From the NCBI GenBank assembly GCA_038380435.1, contig JAWZYU010000011.1, forward strand, positions 78,179,501 to 78,243,500: DNA of 64,000 bases, written 5' to 3'. Source of the DNA: Ryuthela nishihirai (taxonomy: Eukaryota > Arthropoda > Arachnida > Araneae > Heptathelidae). The notes under the pieces were generated by a model, which saw nothing but the letters and a program-made list of their open reading frames with translations, was not told the DNA's origin and made no database searches. Of the stretch, positions 12,183 to 22,526 are shown piece after piece; the stretch's first letter is position 1; every line of letters begins with the position of its first letter. Both the position numbers and the translations under genes were made by a program.

Positions 12183-14104
12183 TATATCTGAGTGATAAGG
12201 CACTTAAGCTTATTTCGGAAAGAAAGAACTGCAGGAATGCCCTTAATCAATACCCTACTAGTACTAATAGAAAGCATTACAGAGACCTTAATAAACTTGT
12301 AAAGGATCAGTTAGCTGCTGATAAGAATCTTTGGCTTGATGGTTTGGCTGACAAAGCCGAGGAAGCAGTTAGACAGCACAACAGCAGAGAGCTGTACCAG
12401 ATAGTTAATGTTTTGTGTGGTAGAAAACGAACAGGCATACAAGGATTGAAGGATAAACAAGGTAAGGTTATAGAAGGGGAGGATTCTGTCATGGCTAGGT
12501 GGGCTGAGCATTTCAGTGATGTTCTAAACAATGTAGTTAGTTCTACTCCCATTGTTTGCAATGATGATAGATGCATTGGTGGCTTTAATGTTGGCCCTAT
12601 AACACAATCTGAAGTTATTTTGGCTGTTTCTAAACTTAAACTTCATAAATCCCCAGGGGTAGATGAAATTACTACGGAAATGCTTAGAGCTGGGAATGTT
12701 TCGGTTACCACTTGGATGACTGAAATTCTGAATATCTTTTATGATAAAGGCATGGTTCCTAAGGATTTTACCAGAGCTATTGTTATCCCTATTTTCAAAA
12801 AAGGTGATCGCAGTTCTTGTGATAACTATAGGGGTATCAGCCTACTCTCTGTTCCAGGTAAAGTTCTTTCCATGATTGTGCTTAATAGAATTAAGAATCT
12901 GGTTGACAGTCAATTGCGTGATGAGCAATGTGGATTCAGAAGTGGTAGGGGATGTGTGGATCAGATATTTTCACTTAGGCAGATTCTTGAGAAATGTTTA
13001 GAATTTCAGAAACCTTTGGTTGCTAGCTTTGTTGATTTCAAAAAGGCTTTCGACTCTGTAGATCGTCATAATTTGTGGTTGATTGTTAGATCATATGGTA
13101 TACCAGACAAGTTAGTTAACATTATGAAAGCTCTCTATAATAACACCGAGTCATGTGTGAGGGTTGGTAAGGCTTGTAGCAATTGGTTTAGCATTACTTC
13201 TGGTGTTCGACAAGGGTGTATTTTGTCTCCTTTTCTCTTTAGCTTGGTTATTGATTATGTTATGCGAAATTCACTTCAAGGGAAAGATTTTGGCCTTAAA
13301 TGGGCTGGAGATACGAAAATTTCTGATTTAGATTATGCTGATGATTTAGCCCTTTTGGCAAATGATGTTGATGAGATGAACTCTTTCATTCGAGCTGTTG
13401 ATGAGACTGGTAGTAGAGTAGGTTTGGTTATAAACAGAGAGAAAACTAAAGTGATGAAAATTGGTCAGGCAGGCTGTGATTCAGTTAATCTGAATGATTA
13501 CAGTCTTGAGCAGGTGTCACAGTTTAATTATCTTGGGAGCTATGTAACAGATAATGGTGATGTGCAGCATGAGATTAACAGACGAATAGGGATTGCTGCC
13601 GAGACTTTTAAGAACCTATGGAGAGTGTGGAGAAATAGGCGTATACACCTAAAGACTAAAATTAAACTGTATAATAGTTTGGTTCTTTCTAGGGTTAGTT
13701 ATGGTAGTGAAATGTGGACACTTTGTAAACAAGATAACAGGAAACTAGATGCTTTTGATTCCAGATGCTTACGCAGTATCTTGGGCATTAGGTGGTTCAG
13801 CTTTGTAACTAATGATGAGATTAGGCAAAGGAGTTTGCAACCTCCTTTAAGCAGCATATTGTGCAGAGAGAGACTCCGTTGGTTTGGCCATGTTGCCCGT
13901 ATGAATAATTATAGATTGGCGAATAGGGTTATGAACAGTGTGCCTAAAGACCTCAGAAAGAAGGGGAGACCTAGGATGCTGTGGGCTGACAATGTCAAAC
14001 AGGACCTTGTTAGAATTGGTGTGCAGTGGCCAGATGTAGTAGATGTAGCTCAGGATAGACTTGCTTGGAGAACTAAATTGCACGGTCTGGTTGGACCTCC
14101 GTAG
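12119..14104 (+). CDS. RTE-clade LINE reverse transcriptase, 661 aa, 5'-truncated
   Basis: The frame is fully open. Residues 1-22 are not LINE: they are antisense read-through of the flanking PLE. Homology starts at YLSDKALK (about residue 23). RT motifs follow: KSPGVDEI (177-184), PIFKKGDRSSCDNYRGISLL (224-243), DEQCGFRSGRG (268-278), palm motif A FVDFKKAFDSVD (304-315), GVRQGCILSP (362-371), YADD catalytic site (406-409) and NREKTKVM (439-446). The C-terminal region has RLRWFGHVARM (585-595) and GRPRMLWAD, typical of RTE-type elements. The apurinic-like endonuclease is absent, so the copy cannot retrotranspose alone, though its RT core looks intact. Expression is not indicated; the Met start is fortuitous. 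Confidence 0.9.
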   Translation: MEAYLIFLRNAVFGTFFCGLVIYLSDKALKLISERKNCRNALNQYPTSTNRKHYRDLNKLVKDQLAADKNLWLDGLADKAEEAVRQHNSRELYQIVNVLCGRKRTGIQGLKDKQGKVIEGEDSVMARWAEHFSDVLNNVVSSTPIVCNDDRCIGGFNVGPITQSEVILAVSKLKLHKSPGVDEITTEMLRAGNVSVTTWMTEILNIFYDKGMVPKDFTRAIVIPIFKKGDRSSCDNYRGISLLSVPGKVLSMIVLNRIKNLVDSQLRDEQCGFRSGRGCVDQIFSLRQILEKCLEFQKPLVASFVDFKKAFDSVDRHNLWLIVRSYGIPDKLVNIMKALYNNTESCVRVGKACSNWFSITSGVRQGCILSPFLFSLVIDYVMRNSLQGKDFGLKWAGDTKISDLDYADDLALLANDVDEMNSFIRAVDETGSRVGLVINREKTKVMKIGQAGCDSVNLNDYSLEQVSQFNYLGSYVTDNGDVQHEINRRIGIAAETFKNLWRVWRNRRIHLKTKIKLYNSLVLSRVSYGSEMWTLCKQDNRKLDAFDSRCLRSILGIRWFSFVTNDEIRQRSLQPPLSSILCRERLRWFGHVARMNNYRLANRVMNSVPKDLRKKGRPRMLWADNVKQDLVRIGVQWPDVVDVAQDRLAWRTKLHGLVGPP

Positions 14105-14146
14105 CCCATGGCTGCTTGAGGATGATGATGATGATGAGTGGCTGTT
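12183..14146 (+). mobile_element. RTE LINE, 5'-truncated, inserted in a PLE
   Basis: It starts inside the linker between endonuclease and RT and ends in cccatggctgcttgaggatg followed by (gat)n. RTE elements typically end in a short tandem repeat rather than poly(A). Both flanks belong to a minus-strand Penelope-like element, so this insertion is younger than the PLE. Repeated in unit 2 at 26,300-28,263. Confidence 0.9.
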
Positions 14147-14330
14147 GGGAGGCGTATGGGATGATAATGGGTGGCACTGTAGGTTTATGGTTGACTGCAA
14201 TTTCCAGTTTTGCTCCTGCCGATGTAGTAGCATATCCAAAAGTGGTAATTGTTCATTCTTTTCTTTTTCAGCAGTTACTTTAATGGTTGGCAGACGTCAT
14301 TAATTTCTGCTTGCAACTCTTGTACTCAAA
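14147..14330 (-). mobile_element. Penelope-like element, end of RT domain (upstream half)
   Basis: On the minus strand TAEKEKNEQLPLLDMLLHR, then in a shifted frame AKLEIAVNHKPTVPP, corresponds to the PLE RT block (FT-E-E…LPFLD…V-RKPT). It joins logically to the GIY-YIG half on the other side of the RTE insertion. A family-A SINE begins 50 bp further on. Unit 2 copy at 28,264-28,447. Confidence 0.7.
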
Positions 14331-14380
14331 ACAATAACGTTAATTTTAATTTTCTTTTTTAAGAAATAAATAAATAAATC

Positions 14381-14600
14381 TAAGCTGTCCAATGGTTGGA
14401 TGGTTAGTGCTCTTGGCTACTGATCAAAGGCTTCTGCGTTCGAGCCCAGGTAAGGCATGGATGCATATGTTGTCTTTCTGCTGAAGTCTCATCTTCATCA
14501 CAGATCTTCTCTATGGCATAAACTGGCAGGCTTCTGTCAAACCTCTGTGGCAAGCAGCTGCTTGAGGGGGTACCTATATATATATATTTTTTAAATATAT
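14381..14600 (+). mobile_element. tRNA-headed SINE, family A
   Basis: Head with ggatggttagtgctcttgg (A-box region) and B box cgttcgagccc. It then has taaggcatggatg, gtctttctgctgaagtc, catcacagatctt and the family tail ctctgtggcaagcagctgct, and ends in an AT run. Unit 2 copy at 28,498-28,717. Confidence 0.82.
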
Positions 14601-15583
14601 CAAGAAAAGAGCTAAAAAAACTTTTAAAAAATATTCTTATATGTGCAGTACCTGAAAACTTTTGCAAAGTCCGATGTTTACTTAGCATAGTAGTAATTTC
14701 AGTATTAGTTCCAAATTCAAAATATTACTCCGAGAATAATTTACATTAAAAATATTTTTATTTATAAGTTGCTGAATAGTGTGACAAACTTCCTATCATC
14801 CCCAATGTTGAGCACCACTTTCAATGATCTCACCTCCTCTATATACTTTTTACATATCCTTGTGTATCTCAATAAACCTCTATAAATCTCCATCTTTCTA
14901 CACAAACTCAAATCTTCTTTAAATTCCTACAAATTCTTCTCTATAATCTTCATCATCTCAAATCTTCAATGTCATTGTCATCTTTACACAGCTCTCAAAT
15001 TTTTTTAATATCCAACTAAATTTAATACTGGACTTCTATGGGCCACTAAATCTCTGAGTGCTTCATCATCACAGGCGAGGCCACACTATGCATCAGTAAA
15101 GTGGAAGTTAGCCATCAGAAGGCCGTAACTGTAACGTTTTTAATTCAGGTCACCTGCTTGTGATTACTAACCTCCTTCATTTCAAAGATAAAATATTCTT
15201 TCTTCTCCTGTCATCCATTGACCATTTTAACAATCTTCCTTTTATTTTTTTATCACCTTGAGTCATACTTCCATCTAAGTCAAAAAGGATGTTTTTAGCT
15301 AATTTTGGGGTGCTGAATTCAAATATGGTTGTGAAAAATCTGCAGCATGTACAATTTTTTTTTTTTAAATTACGGATTGATGTATTTCAAATTTCAAGGA
15401 ATATGCATATCTGAGAAATGAAAATGAATGTGACTTTTATTAAATTGCAACTTAATACTCATTAATTAATTGCATGATTACAGTGAAAATAATTTTAAAC
15501 ATCATAGTTATAGACCACTAAATATAAAGTACCAAATGAAATAATATTGAAACACAAAATAAGAAAACATGGGTAAGGATCTT
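14601..15583. other. Stretch without recognisable genes (unit 1)
   Basis: AT-rich with a pyrimidine-biased zone (14,820-14,990) of loose atctt/ctcaaatctt repeats. Nothing else was recognised. Same in unit 2 (28,718-29,700). Confidence 0.4.
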
Positions 15584-16617
15584 TTATACTTTCAAGAAGT
15601 TCATTTTTTGTCTATCTGCTGAGGTATCTTCCTTCTGTAAGAACCAGGAGTAGTCACCCATCCTACTGTCCCACACACACACAACACAGAAAACAGCAAA
15701 GTTTTGTGAAGTCTCCTTGAAGCCCAAGCAAGAGAAATATGACTTTTGGGTCACCACATATTGTCCACTTAAACTGGTCATATTTTATAGCAGTATTTTT
15801 TCCATGCTTTCATAAGTTTCCTTCATTCCCACAGCGTGTGTCACTGGAATGGAAGGTTTTTGGTTTCCTTTATGCAAAAGGACAGCTTTTAAGCAAAATT
15901 TTGATGAATCTATAAATAGATGCCATTCCTTAGGGTCATGAGTTGTTCCAATTTCTTCCATCAGCCCTGAAATATCTGTGCAGAAACACAAACCATCTTG
16001 CAGCTCGTAATAAGCAGATACCCTTGGCCAAAAGATTACTTTCTTGAAGTCTTGAACTTAAAACCTCAGCTTGTTGTTTGAAAAGTCCTAGGTCTCGAAC
16101 AAGATCATTTAGTTCATTTTGCTGAATCAGATGAGGTGCGTCTAAATTTTTAGGAGTGTATGTAGGATCAGAATCTGTGTGTTCCTCAAAGTCTTCCTCT
16201 GATGAATGTGAGTCTATCTCCTCCCAGTTGGTTGGAGGTGTTGGTATAGGAAGATCTTCTCCATGAGGAACTGGCCTTATGGCTGAAGGCACATTTGGAT
16301 ATTGTGTTTTGTTTTGTTCTTTTTTGAAAAGCCCAACACTTTAGTTAAACACTAGTTGCCTCACGCCAAGCCATTGGAACTGCAAATTGCATCGATTTTA
16401 TCTTACCTTTTACTCAGGCCAACAAAGCAGGAAATGCAGCACACATGTGGAGCCCATGTTTTTTCCTGATCTCCAACATGGCACCAAAATACAAGTTATA
16501 GGCTTTCTTCCCAATCTTTGTCAAAGAATGACCCTGGGATTTTAAAATATAATTTTCATACACATAATATAACGTATCTGGCACATTAACATATTCGTGA
16601 TGCTGTGTTTGTGCCAT
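15584..16617 (-). pseudogene. Decayed copy of an uncharacterised multi-copy invertebrate protein family
   Basis: Read 16,617 to 15,584 on the minus strand, with several frame changes. The order is AYNLYFGAMLEIRKKHGLH (16,5xx), MQFAVPMAWREA, PSAIRPVPHGEDLPIPTPP, LNDLVRDLGLFKQQAEVLSS, DISGLMEEIG, DPKEWHLFIDSSKFCLKAVL, GNQKPSIPVTHAVGMKETYE, and finally CVWDSR. From memory, these motifs in this order recur in large families of unnamed proteins in hydra, aphids and other invertebrates; the function is not known to me. The usual downstream half is missing. The high copy number elsewhere suggests carriage by a mobile element. Unit 2 copy at 29,701-30,734. Confidence 0.6.
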
Positions 16618-17619
16618 TTAAACACCAAAATTCACTCTTCAATGTACAGTATGTGTTCCTCCTACAATGAAAACAATAAGAATGGTGGTCTGAGGTTAGG
16701 TTACTGTTACATGTTTTCTACCACTTGGCAATCAGTGTTCCAGCCACAAAAAGTAAAATATCTAGTATTCTCCCAGTTGCCTGGAGGTGTTGGTATAGGA
16801 AGATCTTAATAGTAGTCAAAATGACTATAATATAAAAACGTGATGTATTTGCCATTTTTTAAGGCCAGATCTGAAATCAGCACCTGAAAAATAGTTAAAG
16901 GCAGCTACAATTGTTCATTTATAAAAACCTTGTAAACCAGTGTTTTTAATTAATTCTGGCTGTATGAGAGAAATCCTCCCAATTCTCTGTACATCATTGT
17001 GTGTCAACCATATCAGACTTAGGCAACTCCACTCGGAGAGGAGAAAGCATCATACCAGGATGAAGCTTCCTCTAGCTGGGATCAAACTTGGGACCCCAGA
17101 GGAAGTCGGCAAGCACTGCTCAGATGCAATGACTTAATCCATAACACCAAGCTTTAAGGGCAGCATTATGATTAAGTACATATGCATTCCCTATTGTAGC
17201 AGTGTATCATTTTAATAGGATTAGAAAGAAATAAAGAAAAATCTGTTACAAATCATGTTAAAGTCGTAATCCAGTGATGCTAATGTTACACCAAAATAAG
17301 ACAGCTTTTCTACCTACTTTGGTGAGAATGTAATAAAAATTAAAGCTGACTATAGATATAATTAAAATAAAAAATAATCATTCTTTAAAATCAAATAATT
17401 TATCTATTAAACAATGGGAATAATTATATAGAAATAACAAAAACAACTGTAAAAAAATAATAAAACAGAAAGGAAATAACGAACTATTTGTTGAATGCTT
17501 TAGAATTTTCCAATCAGGGAAATCATTAAGGTCATTTATAAAATGTTTTGAGTACACGTTGAAATTTCAAATAAATCAGAAGTGTTAAATCCCTTCCCCT
17601 TTTTTATTACTGCAGAATA
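16618..17619. other. Stretch with one tRNA-like scrap (unit 1)
   Basis: Minus strand about 17,155-17,060 reads as a degenerate tRNA-like head (atggattaagtcattgc … caagtttgatccc), possibly a further SINE. The string gttggtataggaagatctt at 16,788-16,806 repeats one at 16,240-16,258 in the neighbouring pseudogene. Otherwise no feature. Same in unit 2 (30,735-31,736). Confidence 0.35.
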
Positions 17620-17900
17620 AGATTCTAGAGTTCTGAAAACACTTTAAAATTAACTTGCCACCAGAGTTAGTTCAGTTTCAAACCCAATTCTTTTAACCTT
17701 TTCATGCCCAGTCTGAAAAACTGAAGTGAAACCATAGACCAAGCTATTTTTTTCTCAGACAAAAAAAAATAACTTTAGGACTTTTTGCCCACTAACTTAA
17801 TTAAAAGGAAATAGGGCATGTTAAATACCAAATTAAATGACATTTGATTCTGGATTTTATTAAAGTATATTTTGGTACACACTTTATTTTCATAAGTCCA
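17620..17900 (+). repeat. AT-rich interspersed repeat (AR)
   Basis: Shares with 40,885-41,110, 47,495-47,790 and 51,258-51,560 the ordered strings gaaaaactga, aactttag(g/a)a, a gggcatgttaaataccaaa block and gatttgattctggatttta-type sequence. Unit 2 copy at 31,737-32,017. The element type is unknown. Confidence 0.6.
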
Positions 17901-19005
17901 GAATTAATTGTTATGAGGATATTATTAATCTTAATAAGATTTTTTTAGAGTGATATAAAAACAATTTTTTTAAATGCATGAAAAACAGATAATCTGTACT
18001 CTTTTGTCTTGTTTTAGTGTCTTGTACAGCATACAAACACCTACACAAGGGCATGCCCATTAGCTTAGTAGTCAGGTTCTCTAATCACTAAACATTATTT
18101 GCATTTGAAATACAAATAAAAATTTATTTTAAAAATCAATTAATGTACCAATTTGAACATGAGAGCAAAACTTAATATGTTAGGGTCATATGATGGCTTG
18201 TGAGGTGGGGTGTGTCATAAACTATAAAAAAAAATCGTTACCAAGGTCAAGTAAGCAGACCAAGAAAGGTGAAGTAAGGTAATGTGTGTAGTCAGGTAAC
18301 ATAGACCACCATATTAAACAGTTCTGTGCACTTAGAGTTTACAACATCTGAACTACTGATCAATTTGGTTAGTATTTCATGATTTGTGAATATAATTACT
18401 GGATCTAAAAACATCAAAATCAACAATTCGCTGCTGTATTCCTGCCATATTTTACTTATATATATGCATATTCCATCAATCCAGGTTTCTTTTGGTAATA
18501 CTACTTCCAAATTGTGAAAGGATTCAATATGAAATCTTCAAAAGTCATCCAAGCTTCAATAGGCTTCAGATTTTCTGTTATGGTGATGTTTTTTCCACCA
18601 GTCAAAGTGCAGTAAGTGTGCATCTCACTTTGATTTTACTTTTTTGTTTCCTTTCACCCAATTATGTGCAGTGTCAAATTTTATTATAGGTCATTTTGTA
18701 GTTGTTTTGGATAGGATTAAAACTCCCAGTTAGGAATAAAGAAATTCAAAGTAAAATGGTAAAAAAATTTAGTACGATTTGAATAGTTACAGACATCAAG
18801 TACTGTATATAATAAGGTTCACTGATTGGCTCAAAAAATATTCCTGATGCATCATTTTTCATATTGTGCAACAGTTAATGTTCATAAATGATTTATTTAA
18901 AGAGGAGAAAAAACCATTTTGTTCTGTCAAGTTTATTTCTAATCTTCACTTGTTTTGACATGAATAAATGTTTTAACTGTTTAATATTTCATTTATAAAA
19001 TATTT
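17901..19005. other. AT-rich stretch without recognisable genes (unit 1)
   Basis: It may continue the AR repeat at its left edge. No coding signal was recognised. Same in unit 2 (32,018-33,122). Confidence 0.4.
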
Positions 19006-19192
19006 TGTGTAATGCTTTCTATTAAGGCTAGTAGGGTATTGATTAAGGACATTCCTGTAGTTCCTTTCTTTCTGAAATAAGCTCAAGTGCCTTATCACTC
19101 AAATAATTTTGCCTCCTCTGCTCCTTCTTTCCTAAAAGAGTACTGTTAGTTACAAGAAAAGCCTGTTTAAACAGTACATTCTTCCTCAACTT
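19006..19192 (-). mobile_element. RTE LINE fragment, endonuclease-RT linker
   Basis: The minus strand corresponds to the RTE linker (VEEE…QAFL…LLGKKEQRRQNYLSDKALELISER). It ends where another RTE copy's (cat)n tail begins, suggesting that copy inserted into this one. Unit 2 copy at 33,123-33,309. Confidence 0.8.
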
Positions 19193-20908
19193 CATCATCA
19201 TCATCCTCAAGCAGCCATGGGCTATGGAGGTCCAACCAGACCGTGCAATTTAGTTTTCCAAGCAAGTCTATCCTGAATTACATCTACTACATCTGGCCAC
19301 TGCACACCAATTCTAACAAGGTCCAGTTTGACATTATCTGCCCACCACATCCTAGGTCTCCCTTTCTTTCTGAGGCCTTTAGGCACACTGTTCATAACCC
19401 TATTTGCCAATCTATAATTATTCATACGGGCAACATGGCCAAACCAACGGAGTCTCTCTCTGCATAATATGCTGCTTAAAGGAGGTTGCAAACTCCTTTG
19501 CCTAACCTCATCATTAGTTACAAAGTTGAACCACCTAATGCCCAAGATACTGCATAAGCATCTGGAATCAAAAGCATCTAGTTTCCTGTTATCTTGTTTA
19601 CAAAGTGTCCACGTTTCACTACCATGACTAACCCTAGAAAGAACCAAACTATTATACAGTCTAATTTTAGTCTTCAGGTGTATACGCCAATTTCTCCACA
19701 CTCTCCATAGATTCTTAAAAGTCCCGGCAGCAATCCCTATTCATCTGTTAATCTCATGCCACACATCGCCATTATCTGTTACATAGCTCCCAAGGTAATT
19801 AAATTGTGACACCTGCTCAAGACTGCAACTATTCAGATGAACTGAATATCTGCCTGCCTGACCAATTTTCATCATTTAGTTTTCTCTCTGTTTATAACCA
19901 AACCTACTATACTACCAGTTTCATCAACAGCTCGAATGAAAGAGTTCATCTCATCGACATCATTTGCCAAAAGGGCTAAATCATCAGCATAATCTAAATC
20001 AGAAATTTTTGTATCTGAGTCCATTTAAAGCCAAAATCTTTCCCTTGAAGTGAATTTCGCACAACATGATCAATAACCAAACTAAATTGAAAAGGAGACA
20101 AAATACACCCTGCTAAACCAATTGCTACAAGACTTACCAACTCTCACACATGACTCAGTGTTATTATAGAGAGCTTTCATTGTGTTAACTAACTTGTCTG
20201 GTATACCATATGATTTCACAATCAACCACAAATTATGACGATCAACACAGTCGAAAGCCTTTTTGAAATCAACAAAGCCAGCAACCAAAGGTTTCTGAAA
20301 CTCTAAACATTTCTCAAGAATCTGCCAAAGTGAAAATATCTGATCTACACATCCCCTACCACTTCTGAATCCACATTGCTCATCACACAATAATCACAAT
20401 TTTAATACTATTAAACAAAATCACACAAAGAACCTTACCTGGAACAGAAAACCCTACAGTTATCACAAGAACTGTGATCACCTTTTTTGAAAACAGGGAT
20501 AATAATAGCTCTGGTAAAATCCTTAGGAACCATGCCTTTATCATAAAAGATATTCAAAATTTCAGCATCCAAGTGGTAACAAACATTCCCAGCTCTAAGC
20601 ATTTCCGTAGCAACTTCATCTACACCTGGGGATTTATGAAGTTTAAGTTTAGAAACAGCCTAAATAACTTCAGATTGTGTTATAGGGCCAACATTAAAGC
20701 CACCAATGCATCTATCATCATCGCAAACAATGGGAATAGAACTAACCACATTGTTTAGATATCATTGATATGCTCAGCCCACCTAGCCACAACAGAATCC
20801 TCACCTTCTATAACCTTACCTTGTTTATCCTTCAATCTCTGTATACCTGTCCGTTTTCTACCATACAAAACATTAACTATCTGCTACAGCTCTCTGCTGT
20901 TTGCAATG
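19193..20908 (-). mobile_element. RTE LINE, 3' half (RT and C terminus), defective
   Basis: It has a (cat)n tail at 19,193 and then the complement of the RTE C terminus: 159 open codons at 19,222-19,701 including RLRWFGHVARM, then RT pieces including 20,082-20,390 (CGFRSGRGCVDQIF, GFVDFKKAFDCVD). About 21 bp that encode the conserved GVRQG region (near 20,110) are deleted. A second segment near 20,390-20,460 is rearranged. The same changes occur in the copy at 42,080-44,282. It breaks at NSRELYQ; its 5' half resumes at 22,527 after foreign DNA. Unit 2 copy at 33,310-35,025. Confidence 0.85.
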
Positions 20909-21535
20909 CTCCAAAGAAATGCAAAATACTTTTAAGTTTGGACCCTTTTTCTGATCCAATTAGTTTTATGCTCCGGATAGCTGAGACGGGCGCCAGGCAA
21001 TAATTAACAAATTGCCAAAAAAATAGAATAAGTTAAATTAGGGTTCAAAATACCAGCGAGCATTAATGAGTAAGAATCCAAAAATGATTGTCAAGTTAAA
21101 TATATAAATATGATCAAAACTTAATTCACGTTGCTCAAGAGAAAAAAATTAGTAAAGACTCAAAAGGTTTAAATAACAAACAAATTTGTTTCCAAAAATC
21201 ACTCACCAAAACTTCAATGAAGAAGATACATCAACTGAGCACTCTTCCGTGCTACATGCTAATGCTCTACTCACTGTTTATCTGACTCTCTCTATGTGCT
21301 ATCTCACTATGCTACTCTCACTATGCTATGCTGTGCTGCTGCAACTAGCATGTCACCAGACTTTTACAAGAGGCTTACAGAGGCCTGCACGTATCATGTT
21401 GCACGCCGGGAAAGACATTTACATAATCGACGAGTGACACAACCTATGACACAAGAGGGGGCGTGTCCTTGTGCAAGCGCTTTAGCGGGTGATAGTCAGA
21501 AGATCAGAGTTGCACATGCGCAACTCCTTACTCTT
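20909..21535 (+). repeat. Unclassified interspersed repeat U1, copy 2, inside an RTE
   Basis: It aligns with gaps to 6,131-6,720 (see that entry for landmarks). It forms the left part of a 1.6-kb block that splits an RTE copy between NSRELYQ and DQLVAD, replacing about 60 bp. Unit 2 copy at 35,026-35,652. Confidence 0.65.
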
Positions 21536-22526
21536 GGAAATGAGCACTGTGATGCAAACAAATCAGCAATACCATATAGCATTTCAAAGAAATCATCAGC
21601 AATCTACCCAATCGCTGAAGACTTTCATGTAAGATTACGCAAGGTCCTGCTTTACATGTTAAATGGATTGGTTTACGGACTCAGTGTCTTCTCACAGCAA
21701 CCGACAACAGTAACATCAGCAAGCCTAAGTTGAATACAAGTGGTTACTGTCAACTGCCAATAGAATCAAGTCCATTTGAGCCAGCCATTCAACATTTAAT
21801 ATAATCATGATAATATCCTTTACATTCAATCTTAAAAACTTGGGACTTCATGATAAAAGTCTCTTTTAAGTTCAATCTCATGCTAAAGTTATTACCATCG
21901 CGTAAGGAGCAGTGAGAGTTGGTAAACTTGTAGATATAAGCTAATTGCTCAAGAGCATTTAATGCCATTACAGCACTATTGTGTTAAAATAAAATGTTTT
22001 TCTTAAAATATCTGCTGTAGTTTTTATTAATTCTTAAATAACCCAATGAACTAATATAATTGAAAACAATGCACTTCTAATCTCCACTCAAAAAATCCTT
22101 ACTCACTCCTACCTATACCTAATTATTTACAAACATCTGAAAAAAATTATCGCTGACGCAGTGGGAATCAAACCTGCAACTCTCCAGATGCATGCCAGAG
22201 TGCTAGATCCTTAAACCACGCATCAGACTCTAAAATCTTCCAGATTCGTCATAATCTGTGTATTTACTATGGATACCTAATTGTACTCAAATTTTATAGT
22301 ATCTTGTTTTCTGTATATCCATATACTTATACCAATTGAAAAACTACTCCACAGACTTTACAATGATAGTAGTACTCTGTGATGAAAGATTCCTTACAAA
22401 AATATTTCAAACTCCATAACTATTCAAAATTCTGAATGGCACTTTCTTATTTGAGTTTAACTTTAAAAAATACACTTATTTCTCACTATATCAACTTTTC
22501 CAAACCCCTTAAAAATTTGAGTCGTA
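21536..22526. other. Remainder of the block splitting the RTE, with a tRNA-like scrap
   Basis: Minus strand 22,235-22,150 resembles a tRNA-type head (gtggtttaaggatctagcac … gcaggtttgattccc). The rest is not recognised. Both base substitutions seen between the tandem units fall here. Unit 2 equivalent at 35,653-36,643. Confidence 0.45.

Noticed and set aside
12119..14104. A host gene encoding a complete 661-residue protein
   Set aside because: The sequence is a truncated RTE insertion; the first 22 residues come from unrelated flanking DNA and the 3' end is a LINE tail.
14061..14303. Short acidic protein with a DDDDDE tract
   Set aside because: It is an out-of-frame reading of the RTE (gat)n tail and the flanking PLE antisense.
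22150..22240. Functional tRNA gene on the minus strand
   Set aside because: Only the B-box-like motif is good. I could not form a proper cloverleaf by eye; a degenerate SINE head is more likely.
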